64,000 nt of DNA from positions 496,001 through 560,000 of the forward strand of contig NZ_CP019724.1 in NCBI RefSeq assembly GCF_002005225.1, written 5' to 3'. The translations under genes were made by a program, and so were the position numbers. Each line of letters begins with the position of its first letter. Within the stretch, counting starts at the first letter, position 1. Source of the stretch: Streptomyces pactum. Lineage in GTDB: Bacteria > Actinomycetota > Actinomycetes > Streptomycetales > Streptomycetaceae. Positions 28,458 to 36,711 of this stretch are shown piece after piece. The notes under the pieces were generated by a model that saw nothing but the letters and a program-made list of their open reading frames with translations, was not told the origin of the DNA and did not search any database.

Positions 28458-28977
28458 GTTCCTCCCCCTCTTTTTCCTGCTTCCCACTGCCGCGATCCGC
28501 CCCATCCTGCCAGTTGGCGGGCAGCGGGCAGGCGCCTCGACCGGCGCGGCATCACTTGCCCTCTGCCGGACGCGGGGCGGGCAGGCGGCGTCCGGCCGCG
28601 CCCCGGAGGACCGGAAGGCGCACGGCGGCTCCCCCGTGCGGGCGGTATCGCCCGGTACTCCGGCGCGGGCCCGGCGGCGTGGTGACGGCACGGTCCCGCC
28701 GCCACCGCCGGCCGTCGTACGGCCGGGACGCCGCCGGTCGCGGGCCCGGCCCGCCGGCCGGCGAGGCAGCGCCCAACCGCGCTCCGCGGCCCCGGCACGG
28801 CCTGCCGGAGCCGCCGGCGGAGGCGGGCTGCTCAGTGCCCTCGCTCCCGGCACCGCCACCCCGCGGCGTCCGACCGGGCCACGGCCCGTCCACTCTCCGG
28901 CGTGCCGGAGACCCTCGTCCGTCCGCTCACCGTGCGCGGGAGACCAGGGTCAGCCGACCGACCGGTGCGCGACCTGT
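28458..28977. other. 520-bp intergenic region
   Basis: No convincing gene on either strand: open frames here are Arg/Pro/Gly shadows. Extremely GC-rich. It separates prenyl synthase 2 from the small membrane protein and probably contains a terminator and the promoter of the downstream set. No clear repeats noticed. Confidence 0.4.
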
Positions 28978-30051
28978 TCACCCGGCCCGCTCGACGCTCC
29001 ACTGCGGCACCCGCTCGAAGAAGGCGACCGCCTCCTCCCGCCACCGGGGCCGCCAGCCCTCGGCCACCAGGCGGGCCTGCTCGGCGTACCGCCGCATGTC
29101 CGTCCGCATCCGGTCGGCCACACCCCGGCGCTCCCCGATCTCGCGGATCGCGGCGACGGCCCGCGGCGTGCGGGACGGGTTGCCCAGGGCCTCCTCGACG
29201 ACGGCGCGCTCGGTGCCGTGCACGGCGGCCAGCAGTCGGGCGACGGTGTAACTGTGCCTGCCCTCGCGGATGTCCGTGCCCGTCGGCTTGCCCATCGCGG
29301 CCTCGTCGCCGAACAGGTCCAGGTAGTCGTCGCGCATCTGCCCGCAGATGCCGACCAGTCGCGCGTAGCGCCGCAACTCCTCCTCGTGGGCGGCCGGTTG
29401 TTCGCCCGCGGCCAGGAGCCCGAGCTCCAGGGGGGCGAGGACCGAGTAGCGGGCCGACTTGCGGTCGGCCACGTCGTGCAGGACTTCGTCGTCCGGGGCC
29501 TCGGCAGCGAAGTCGCGCTCCAGGTCGATGATCTGGCCCACGAACGTGTCGGCCGCGGCCCGTGTCTGCACTTCGACCATGGCCTGACGCACCCCGACCG
29601 GAAGCCTGGCGTCCAGGAGCACGCGCAGCGAGAGGGCCAGCGCCAGGTCACCCGCGAGTACGGTGAGCCCGAGTGCCGCCCGCGGGTGCCGGGGGAACCG
29701 CTCCCGGTAGGCGTGGTAGGTGGTGGGCCCGCCCCGGCGGGTGGCGCTGTCGTCGATGAGGTCGTCGTGCACCAGGCCGTGGGTCTGCAGCAGTTCGACG
29801 CTCAGCGCGGCGGCGTCCAGCCCTTCGACCGGCTCGTCGGTCACCAGGCGCGCGGCCTCGTGGAGCAGCACGACCCGCATCCGCTTGCCGCCGCGCAGGG
29901 ACAGGTCGCGCAGCAGCTCCAGGCAGTCGGGGGTGAAGCGGCTGAACGACGGCGCGTCCAACGTCGTGCCCAGCGTGTCGAAGTACTCCGCGAAGAGCGC
30001 GTTGAACCGTCGCTCGTACCGGGCGACACGGTCCGGCAACTGCTCGGTCAT
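28978..30051 (-). CDS. Polyprenyl (geranylgeranyl-type) diphosphate synthase 2
   Basis: 357 aa trans-prenyltransferase, clearly a different branch from the one at 26766-27842. First motif LVHDDLIDDSATRRGGPT (Asp96-Asp101), second GQMRDDYLDLFGD; GGKRMRVVLL holds the substrate lysine/arginine pair and DRKSARYSVLAPLE the conserved Lys-Ser. ATG 30051 follows CAGGAGGACTTCGCC. It is divergent from the exonuclease-BRCT-TerD gene and heads the five-gene minus-strand run that ends with the MpaB-like gene. Two non-identical synthases in one neighbourhood suggest either chain-length specialisation or a dedicated terpenoid pathway. Confidence 0.93.
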   Translation of the reverse strand: MTEQLPDRVARYERRFNALFAEYFDTLGTTLDAPSFSRFTPDCLELLRDLSLRGGKRMRVVLLHEAARLVTDEPVEGLDAAALSVELLQTHGLVHDDLIDDSATRRGGPTTYHAYRERFPRHPRAALGLTVLAGDLALALSLRVLLDARLPVGVRQAMVEVQTRAAADTFVGQIIDLERDFAAEAPDDEVLHDVADRKSARYSVLAPLELGLLAAGEQPAAHEEELRRYARLVGICGQMRDDYLDLFGDEAAMGKPTGTDIREGRHSYTVARLLAAVHGTERAVVEEALGNPSRTPRAVAAIREIGERRGVADRMRTDMRRYAEQARLVAEGWRPRWREEAVAFFERVPQWSVERAG

Positions 30052-30203
30052 GGCGAAGTCCTCCTGGGGGCCGGGCGGCTGGCAGGCAAGCAGTGTGCCA
30101 GGGAGCGTCCGGCCGCCGAGCAGGGAGTGCCGAGTATGGCGCATAACGGGATCAATCGGCATTCGAGTTGAAGGAACCGTGGATACGCCTCCATCCTTCC
30201 TCC

Positions 30204-32123
30204 ATGTCTCTCACGTCTGCCGCCGCCGATCCGTCCGCCCTGCGCGACTACGCCTTCGAATGGGCGTTGGTCGACGTGGAGACCTCAGGTCTCGTTCCGC
30301 GCCGTGACCGGGTGCTGTCCGTGGCCGTGGTGACGCTGGGCCCGGACGGTGAGCAGACCGGCGAGTTCTCGACGCTGGTGGACCCCGGTTGCGACCCGGG
30401 ACCGGTGCACGTGCACGGTCTCACGGCCGAGCGGCTGCGCGGGGCCCCGGCGTTCGAGCAGGTGGCCGAACGGATCGGCGCGCTGCTGGAGGGGCGGGTG
30501 CTGGTCGCCCACAACGCCCAGTTCGACTACGACTTCCTCGCCCACGAGTTCGCGCGGGCGCGACTGCGGCTGCCCGTGGCCAGGCGGTTGTGCACGTTGG
30601 CCCTGAACCGCCGCGTGGACCCGCCGACCGGCGACCTGCGACTCGGCACGCTGGCCGCGCACTACGGCGTCCCTCAGCTCAAGGCGCACGACGCGCTGGA
30701 CGACACCCGAGTGCTGGCCGGCGTGCTGCGTGCCTCGCTGCGGGAGGCGGCGCAACTGGACCTGGCCCTGCCGCTGGTGACCTGCCCGCCCCGGCAGGAC
30801 GCGCGGTTCGCGCCGCAGCCGCCGAAGGCACCGTGCGCCTTCCGCAACCCGGGACGTCTCACCGCGGGCGGTCCGCTGGTGCAGGGCATGAAGATCGCCG
30901 TCACCGGGGAGACCCGGACGGCGCGGGCGGATCTGCTGCTGCGGGGCGCCGCGGCGGGACTGAACATGATGACCTCCGTCAGCCGGCACACCAGCGCCCT
31001 GGTCGCCAACGACCTGACGGCCGGCTCCGCCAAGGCCCGGCGCGCGCTCGCCGAGGGCGTTCCCGTCGTCGACGAGGCGGCCTTTCTGCGGCTGCTGGAC
31101 GACGTCCGGCCCGGCGTCTCGCACGAGGGCGCGCGACCGGAGACCGACGCCGCGCCCTCCTCCGGCTCACCCGCGCTGCCCGCCGTCCCCACGCCGCGCG
31201 CGCCCGGTGCCGCCGAGGCCGACGCCCCGCAGGCCGGCCCGCCCGTCCCGGCCGCGCCGACGGAGCAGGCCCCGCAGGCCGCCGGCCCGAAGCCCGGCAG
31301 GCGCCCCGGGAAACCGCGCGGCCCGCTGACCGGACGGCGGGTCCTCGTGCTCGGCGGCACCCACCCCGACGCGGTGGCCGCCCGTACCCGCGTCGTCGAG
31401 CTCGGCGGGGCCGCGGCCATCAATCTGTCCGCCGGAGTCACCGACGTGGTCGTCCTCGACGGCGGGCACACCGACCGCAGGCTGCCCCGCATCACCGCAC
31501 TCCTGCTGCCCACCCACGACGCCGCGTGGCTGGTCGCACCGGTCGTCACGGCCGCGCCGAGCGCCGACGACCGGCGTACGGCCGGGCATGTGCTGCCGCG
31601 CGGCGGCGTCGTCGACCTGCCGCTGCCGGACGGGCGGGGGCCGGCGCACCGCTGGACGGTCACCGCGTCCTGGGCGCAGCAGACGGCGTGCGAGATCGAC
31701 GTGGTCGCGTTCGTGCTGGACGAGGACGAGCAGGTCTCCTTCGACGAGGACTTCGTCTTCTACGGCGCCCCGGAGAACCCGGGCGGGACGGTGCGGCTGC
31801 TGTGCGACGGTCCGACCGAGCAGACCGTCAGCGTGGACCTCGCCACCCTGCCGCCCTCGGCCCGCAAGGTCGTGATCGCCGCCGCCATCGACGGCTCCCC
31901 CGCCTTCGGTGACGTCGGCGCCCTGCACATCGTCTCCGGCCCCGGCAGCAGCGCCGCGGCACTCGCGCAGGCCACACTGGACGCGGCCACGACCGAGCGC
32001 ACCATGCTGCTCGCGGAGATCTACCGGCGCGGGCAGAGCTGGCGGCTGCGGGCCGTCGGCCAGGGCTACGACCACGGCCTCGGAGCTCTCGCCCGGAGCT
32101 ACGGCGTGGACGTCGCCGACTGA
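30204..32123 (+). CDS. DnaQ-like 3'-5' exonuclease fused to two BRCT-like domains and TerD
   Basis: 639 aa four-part protein. DEDDh exonuclease (about 14-185): WALVDVETSGLV (DxE), VAHNAQFDYDFL (Asp) and LKAHDALDDTRVLA (His-Asp). BRCT-like 1 (about 220-300, LVQGMKIAVTGETRTARADL); a Pro/Ala-rich linker (about 305-370); BRCT-like 2 (about 374-450, GPLTGRRVLVLGGTHPDAV); a TerD domain (about 460-639, VVDLPLPDG, CEIDVVAFVLDEDEQV, VVIAAAIDG, LAEIYRRGQSWRLRAVGQGY). It suggests nuclease action at DNA ends coupled to a stress-signalling, calcium-binding-type TerD module. ATG 30204 is used though it lacks a good ribosome site; TTG 30168 is the only upstream alternative. Confidence 0.9.
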   Translation: MSLTSAAADPSALRDYAFEWALVDVETSGLVPRRDRVLSVAVVTLGPDGEQTGEFSTLVDPGCDPGPVHVHGLTAERLRGAPAFEQVAERIGALLEGRVLVAHNAQFDYDFLAHEFARARLRLPVARRLCTLALNRRVDPPTGDLRLGTLAAHYGVPQLKAHDALDDTRVLAGVLRASLREAAQLDLALPLVTCPPRQDARFAPQPPKAPCAFRNPGRLTAGGPLVQGMKIAVTGETRTARADLLLRGAAAGLNMMTSVSRHTSALVANDLTAGSAKARRALAEGVPVVDEAAFLRLLDDVRPGVSHEGARPETDAAPSSGSPALPAVPTPRAPGAAEADAPQAGPPVPAAPTEQAPQAAGPKPGRRPGKPRGPLTGRRVLVLGGTHPDAVAARTRVVELGGAAAINLSAGVTDVVVLDGGHTDRRLPRITALLLPTHDAAWLVAPVVTAAPSADDRRTAGHVLPRGGVVDLPLPDGRGPAHRWTVTASWAQQTACEIDVVAFVLDEDEQVSFDEDFVFYGAPENPGGTVRLLCDGPTEQTVSVDLATLPPSARKVVIAAAIDGSPAFGDVGALHIVSGPGSSAAALAQATLDAATTERTMLLAEIYRRGQSWRLRAVGQGYDHGLGALARSYGVDVAD

Positions 32124-32165
32124 CCGCCGCCCCGGTGCCGGCAGCCCTGCCACGGCCTTCGCGTC

Positions 32166-32193
32166 GGTGCCGTCCGGGTCGCGGTACGGCACC
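32166..32193. terminator. Candidate terminator hairpin
   Basis: GGTGCCGT and ACGGCACC arms with a 12-nt loop, 43 bases after the exonuclease-TerD stop. Confidence 0.5.
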
Positions 32194-32217
32194 GGGCCCA
32201 CGACCGGAGTTGAGGCC

Positions 32218-32254
32218 GCGACGGTTCGGTCCGCGACGGTTCGGTCCGCGACGG
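32218..32254. repeat. 15-bp tandem repeat, about 2.5 copies
   Basis: GCGACGGTTCGGTCC occurs twice in tandem and is followed by a partial third copy (GCGACGG), at the 3' edge of the P450 remnant. Confidence 0.8.
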
Positions 32255-32268
32255 CGGCCCGCGACGCT

Positions 32269-32533
32269 TCAGCCGGCGACGGGAGTGAAGAGGACCGGCA
32301 GGGCCGTCAGTCCACGCGTCCAGATGGACGGCGCCAGGTCAGCTCCTCGGGCTCGACCTCCAGTACCGGGTCGGGGAGGCGTTCCGGCAGGGTCTCGACC
32401 GCGGTGCGGGCGATGACGTCGGCGAGCAGCGGAGCCGGGTATGGGCACCGGGGTTCTGCAGGAGCCAGGTGAGGCTGTTGCCGGTGGTCTGCGCGATGGG
32501 TGAGGGGACGGCGGTTCCTGGTTCTCCGGTCAC
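32269..32533 (-). pseudogene. Cytochrome P450 remnant
   Basis: Read on the minus strand, one frame gives TTGNSLTWLLQNPG, like a P450 I-helix. A second gives APLLADVIARTAVETLPERL then VLEVEPEELTWR, like the residues after the haem-cysteine loop. After one more frame change the text ends PSIWTRGLTALPVLFTP and stops at 32269, the usual P450 C-terminus. The haem-binding cysteine, ExxR and the N-terminal 250 residues are missing. This is a deleted, multiply frameshifted gene. Confidence 0.6.
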
Positions 32534-32658
32534 CGGCCGGTTCCTCCGATCTCACGAGCTCGAAGGGTGAGGGGCGCCTGTACACGCGATGCGGTACGGG
32601 CTGCCCCGAAGCGGGCGGCTCGGACTCCGGCGCCGCCCCGCCGGCCGCCCCGGGCCGC

Positions 32659-33543
32659 TCAGTCGCGCAGGTGCCGCACGAGTGCCCGCGCGACCTCCTG
32701 TGCGGCCGGTGCCGCCCACCGCCGGCGGTGCCGGGCCAGCCGTACCGGCACGTCGGGAAAGCGCGGTCCGTCGACCCGTACCAGCCGCCCCCGCCGCAGC
32801 TCCTCCTCGACGGTGGTCAGTGGCAACAGGGTCAGCCCCAGTCCGGCCGCCACGCAGTTGCGTGCCGCGTCCACGCTCCCGAACCGGGTCAGCCGCGGCC
32901 GCCCACCCGGCTCGTCGAGCAGCCTCCGTGCCAGCGCGTCACTGTAGGAACAGCCCTCCTCCAGCAGGAAGAAGCTCTCCGCCGCCAGTTCCGGCCAGCT
33001 CGCCGCGTGCGCCCGTGCGGCGAGGGGGTGCCCGGGAGCGGAGACGAGGGCGAGCGGCTCGTGGGCGACGGGGTCGCCCGTCACGTCGGGGTACTCCGTC
33101 TCCTCCAGCAGCAGCGCCAGGTCGAGCCGTCCGGACCTCAGCCCTTCCAGGCACTGGGCGGTCCCGGCCGCGTACAAGTGGACGTCCACCTCCGGGTGGG
33201 TCGTCCGCAGGGCGGCGACGACGCCGGGCAGACGGCTCGCGCACAGGGACTCCGGACTGCCGACCACCACCCGCCCCGATACGACTCCGGTGGCGTCGCA
33301 GGCGGCCCGCAGCCGGGCCTGGGCGTCGAGTACCTCCTCGGCCCGCTCCAGGATCCGGTGGCCGGTGTCGGTGAGCAGCGCTCCGGTGGGCAGGCGGTCG
33401 AAGAGCCGGACGCCGAGATCCCGTTCCAGGGTGCGGATGTGCACGGTGACCGTGGACTGGGCCACGTGCAGTTCGGCGGCGGCAGCGGTGAAGCCGCCCG
33501 TGCGGGCGAGCGTGATGAAGGTCGTCAGCAGTCGGGTGTCCAC
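32659..33543 (-). CDS. LysR-family transcriptional regulator
   Basis: 294 aa. N-terminal winged helix (1-62; FITLARTGGFTAAAAELHVAQSTVTVHIRTLERDLG) and a periplasmic-binding-like effector domain (about 88-290). Divergent from the PhzF-like gene with 84 bases between the starts, so by LysR custom it controls that gene and itself. GTG 33543; the ribosome site is weak. No transmembrane segment. Effector unknown. Confidence 0.92.
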   Translation of the reverse strand: MDTRLLTTFITLARTGGFTAAAAELHVAQSTVTVHIRTLERDLGVRLFDRLPTGALLTDTGHRILERAEEVLDAQARLRAACDATGVVSGRVVVGSPESLCASRLPGVVAALRTTHPEVDVHLYAAGTAQCLEGLRSGRLDLALLLEETEYPDVTGDPVAHEPLALVSAPGHPLAARAHAASWPELAAESFFLLEEGCSYSDALARRLLDEPGGRPRLTRFGSVDAARNCVAAGLGLTLLPLTTVEEELRRGRLVRVDGPRFPDVPVRLARHRRRWAAPAAQEVARALVRHLRD

Positions 33544-33565
33544 CCGGCCAGCCTATGCGCTTTCT

Positions 33566-33601
33566 CGATGGGAAGCATCGTGATCCATCGTTGGACACGA
33601 T
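33566..33601. promoter_or_regulatory. Candidate LysR operator between divergent genes
   Basis: Two overlapping perfect inverted repeats: CGATG-N5-CATCG (33566-33580) and ATCGTG-N13-CACGAT (33577-33601). They fill the gap between the LysR and PhzF starts, where a LysR regulator normally binds. Confidence 0.55.
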
Positions 33602-33627
33602 CGGTGCCGGGTGGCAGCGTGGACGTC

Positions 33628-34530
33628 ATGAACACCGACGTGACGGGAATGAGCGACGGGGCAGACCGTTCCGAGCCGCTGAACGAGACCGAGATCCTGC
33701 GCTACTCCGCCTTCACCCACGACCCGGTGGGCGGGAATCCGGCCGGGGTGGTCCTCGACGCCCGGGGCCTCGACGACGCGGCGATGCGGGCGATCGCCGC
33801 CGAGGTGGGGTACTCCGAAACCGCGTTCGTCACCGGCGGCGACGCGTCGGCGCGCCGGTTCCGGGTCCGCTACTTCAGTCCCCTCGCCGAGGTGGCGTTC
33901 TGCGGGCACGCGACGATCGCGCTGGCCGTCGCCCTCGCCGAGCGGCTGGGGCCCGGCGAGATCGTCCTCGACACGCCCGCCGGCGAGATCCCGGTCTCCA
34001 CCTCGGCCGACGACTCCGGCGCGGTGCGGGCCACGCTCACCAGTGTGCCGACGCGTTCCCGTCCGGCTCTCGCCACGGAGCTGGACGCGGCGCTCCGTGC
34101 GCTCGGCTGGGCACCGGAGGACCTGGACCCCGCGCTGCCCCCGCACGTGGCGTTCGGCGGCAACGACCATCTGGTGCTCGCCGCGGCGTCGCGGGCCCGA
34201 CTGGCCGGACTCGACTACGACTTCGACGGGCTCGCCGACGTCATGCGACGTCACGGCTGGACGACGGTGGACCTGGTGTGGCGCGAGTCGCCGGAGCGCT
34301 TCCACGCCCGCAACCCGTTCCCCGTCGGTGGCGTCGTGGAGGACCCGGCGACGGGAGCGGCGGCCGCCGCGTTCGGCGGGTACCTCCGCGAGCTGGGCCT
34401 CATCACCCGGCCCGGCACGATCGCGATCCGCCAGGGAGAGGACATGGGCCGCCCCAGCGACCTGCTCGTCGACGTGAGCCCGCGGGACCCGCGCATCCGG
34501 GTCACGGGACAGGCGGTGCCGATCCCTTAG
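33628..34530 (+). CDS. PhzF-family isomerase/epimerase-like protein
   Basis: 300 aa, two similar alpha/beta halves of the diaminopimelate-epimerase fold. N-terminal block RYSAFTHDPVGGNPAGVVLD with the following GYSETAFV holds the catalytic glutamate of PhzF; FCGHATIA is the second family signature and EDPATGAAAAAFGGYL the third. Named after the phenazine enzyme, but most family members have unknown substrates; no phenazine genes are nearby. ATG 33628 is used; ATG 33649 is possible. Confidence 0.92.
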   Translation: MNTDVTGMSDGADRSEPLNETEILRYSAFTHDPVGGNPAGVVLDARGLDDAAMRAIAAEVGYSETAFVTGGDASARRFRVRYFSPLAEVAFCGHATIALAVALAERLGPGEIVLDTPAGEIPVSTSADDSGAVRATLTSVPTRSRPALATELDAALRALGWAPEDLDPALPPHVAFGGNDHLVLAAASRARLAGLDYDFDGLADVMRRHGWTTVDLVWRESPERFHARNPFPVGGVVEDPATGAAAAAFGGYLRELGLITRPGTIAIRQGEDMGRPSDLLVDVSPRDPRIRVTGQAVPIP

Positions 34531-34689
34531 GCACGTCGGCCGGGTCTGTAAGGTGGCTTCTGCATCGCCGCCTCGGCGTGCGTTGCTCCGTACACTCGCC
34601 TCCGTACGCGTCCCCGAGCATGAGCGGGCCGAGCCTGCCGCCGGGGCCGTCGGCCCGCGGCGGGGCCGCGGCTCCGGCAGAGCCACCCT

Positions 34690-34857
34690 GCGCGTGTGCG
34701 GGGCGCCGGCCCGCTCCTGTTCCCGCTCCCAGGCCTTGGCGATGTCGACGCTGCAGGACCAGTAGTCCGGGACTTCGGGTTCGGCTCCGCCGAGTACGCC
34801 GGTGGCCTCGTCGTTCGACGCGTCGAAGCGGTGGGCGTAGACGGTGGCGGTGCTCAT
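34690..34857 (-). CDS. Possible small gene, only the 5' part convincing
   Basis: Begins MSTATVYAHRFDASNDEATG and continues EVPDYWSCSVDIAKAWERE, protein-like text with balanced composition. After about 56 codons the frame becomes Arg/Pro-rich and stays open far into the antisense of the PhzF gene, so the true 3' end or a frameshift cannot be placed; the end given here marks the last convincing codon. The start lies 30 bases from a perfect 16-bp palindrome (34888-34903), which supports it having been a regulated gene. Confidence 0.35.
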
Positions 34858-34887
34858 CTGCAGCCAGATCACCGACCCTACCTCAGA

Positions 34888-34903
34888 TTTGAACGCGTTC
34901 AAA
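34888..34903. promoter_or_regulatory. 16-bp perfect palindrome operator
   Basis: TTTGAACGCGTTCAAA, an AT-flanked perfect dyad of TetR/MarR-operator type, in the divergent region between 34857 (minus) and the lysozyme gene (35005, plus). The binding regulator is not identified in the window. Confidence 0.65.
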
Positions 34904-35004
34904 CGCGAGGGGCGGCGTGGCCCCACCCTCGGGGGCACACCGCCCAACACCGTCTGGGCGCCTGTGGGATGCGGTGGGGCACGACAGCGGATCGGATGGG
35001 TGCC

Positions 35005-35841
35005 ATGCGTAAACCCATAGCCGTGGCGCCCAGCCACTCACGCCGCCTGCTCACGACAGGCGTCCTCCTCGCCTCCCAGTCACTCCTCCTCGCCCTGTCC
35101 GCGGCCCCCGCGTCGGCCGACGACGTGCGGGCGCCGGTCCGCGGCACCGCCTACATGGGCAGCGGTGTCCTCGCCCACGAGGGGGTCCAGGGGCGGCCCT
35201 CCGACACCCGCACCACCCAGACGGAAGGCGTGGACGTCTCCAGCCATCAGGGCAACGTCGCCTGGCCGACCCTCTGGAACAGCGGGGTGAAATGGGCCTA
35301 CACGAAGGCCACCGAGGGAACGTCCTACCGCAATCCCTACTACTCCCAGCAGTACGACGGTTCGTACGACGTCGGCATGATCCGCGGCGCCTACCACTTC
35401 GCCATCCCGGACGGCGCCGGCGGTGCCGCCCAGGCCGACTACTTCGTCGACCACGGCGGGGGCTGGTCGAAGGACGGCAGGACGCTGCCGGGCGTCCTCG
35501 ACATCGAGTACAACCCGTACGGGGACACCTGCTACGGCAGGACGTCGAGCCAGATGGTCGATTGGATCCGGGACTTCCTCGACCGGTACAAGGAGCGCAC
35601 CGGCCGCCAGGCCGTGATCTACACCTCCACGAACTGGTGGAAGCAGTGCACCGGGGACTACAGCGGCTTCGGCTCCACCAACCCGTTGTGGATCGCCCGG
35701 TACGCCTCGACCGTGGGCCCCCTCCCGGCCGGCTGGGACTTCCACACCATGTGGCAGTACACCTCCTCCGGACCGACCGTCGGGGACCACGACAGGTTCA
35801 ACGGGGCGCTCGATCGGGTCAAGGCGCTGGCCAACGGCTGA
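35005..35841 (+). CDS. Secreted GH25 lysozyme (N-acetylmuramidase)
   Basis: 278 aa extracellular muramidase that cuts the MurNAc-GlcNAc bond in peptidoglycan. The signal peptide (about 1-39) has a twin-arginine (HSRRLLTTG), so Tat export is possible. The GH25 domain (about 72-275) has GVDVSSHQGNVAW with the first catalytic Asp and LPGVLDIEYNPYG with the second Asp/Glu pair; MWQYTSSG is the usual ending. It resembles Streptomyces cellosyl/muramidases. ATG 35005 follows GGATGGG; ATG 34996 in frame would add three residues. Confidence 0.93.
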   Translation: MRKPIAVAPSHSRRLLTTGVLLASQSLLLALSAAPASADDVRAPVRGTAYMGSGVLAHEGVQGRPSDTRTTQTEGVDVSSHQGNVAWPTLWNSGVKWAYTKATEGTSYRNPYYSQQYDGSYDVGMIRGAYHFAIPDGAGGAAQADYFVDHGGGWSKDGRTLPGVLDIEYNPYGDTCYGRTSSQMVDWIRDFLDRYKERTGRQAVIYTSTNWWKQCTGDYSGFGSTNPLWIARYASTVGPLPAGWDFHTMWQYTSSGPTVGDHDRFNGALDRVKALANG

Positions 35842-35848
35842 CGCGGAC

Positions 35849-35876
35849 CACCGGGCCGCCGGCCGGCCGCCCGGTG
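35849..35876. terminator. Bidirectional terminator hairpin
   Basis: Arms CACCGGGC and GCCCGGTG enclosing self-complementary CGCCGGCCGGCC, between the convergent lysozyme and FAD-binding genes. Confidence 0.7.
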
Positions 35877-35885
35877 ACCGGTGCG

Positions 35886-36593
35886 TCAGCCGAGGATGCC
35901 GGCGACCTGCTCACGCACCACGTCCCAAGCCGTGGGCGGCAGGGCGCCGACGTCCGTGCGCTCCAGAGCGCCCAGTACGTCGTCGGCGCCCGTGTCGCAC
36001 GGTGCGGACTCGCTGACCACCTCGTAGCCGTCCCGGACGGCGATCCGCAGGCGGTGCCGCCCCTCACCGTCGGCGTGCACGGCGGTGGCGACGACCAGCG
36101 GCGGCGGCCCGCCGGCTTCGGCGGGCTGCTTGCGGTAGCCGCTGACCGTCGGGACGCGCCAGTTCAGGCCCAGCAGCAGGTGACGCTTCGCCATGACCTC
36201 GGCGAGGTCGGTCTCGTAGGGCCGGTCCGGCCCCAGCACCGTGGCCCGGGCGTCCAGGACGAGGGCTGCGGGCAGCAGGCAGCGCAGACTGCTGCCGACG
36301 AGGTTGCCGCCGACCGTGGCGGTCCGGCGCACCGCTCCGGTGCCCACCGTGCCGGCCGCCCTTCGCAGCACCTCGGGTACGCGGTCGTCGACGCGGTGCA
36401 GCAGCACGGCCGCGCCCAGCGTCTCGGGTCCGACCGCGGTCGCCTCGGGCAGGTTCCGCAGCGACATGGCCAGGTCCGGGAAGCCGTCCCGCTGCCAGGC
36501 GGCCCACACCAGGGTGGCGCCACCGACGGGCACCGCTCCCTCGGCCATGCACTCCTGCGCTTCGGACACGGATGTGGGCAGACGCAACAGCAT
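35886..36593 (-). CDS. FAD-binding (CoxM/xanthine-dehydrogenase medium-subunit-like) protein
   Basis: 235 aa. Matches the FAD-binding domain of molybdopterin dehydrogenases: VPVGGATLVWAAWQ at the pyrophosphate loop, then AVRRTATVGGNLVG and a Cys-containing LRCLLPAALVLDARATVLG. Relatives pass electrons in xanthine or CO dehydrogenase complexes, but no molybdopterin or 2Fe-2S subunit lies beside it, and it is shorter than the usual 280-300 aa. ATG 36593 has AGG upstream. It may be an orphan with a new role or partner elsewhere. Confidence 0.8.
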   Translation of the reverse strand: MLLRLPTSVSEAQECMAEGAVPVGGATLVWAAWQRDGFPDLAMSLRNLPEATAVGPETLGAAVLLHRVDDRVPEVLRRAAGTVGTGAVRRTATVGGNLVGSSLRCLLPAALVLDARATVLGPDRPYETDLAEVMAKRHLLLGLNWRVPTVSGYRKQPAEAGGPPPLVVATAVHADGEGRHRLRIAVRDGYEVVSESAPCDTGADDVLGALERTDVGALPPTAWDVVREQVAGILG

Positions 36594-36711
36594 GGCGATC
36601 GACCTGCTTTCCCCGGAAGGCGGCGGTGGACGACCCCGCGCCTCCCGCCGCGTGATCACGGCCACTGCGCATTGTCCGCAGCGCCTCGGGGGCGCGTACA
36701 GGGCTCACTCA

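Noticed and set aside
28458..28977. Minus-strand frames of 110-200 codons as genes
   Set aside because: No ribosome site, extreme Arg/Pro/Gly composition and no family text, except the C-terminal 63 codons listed separately.
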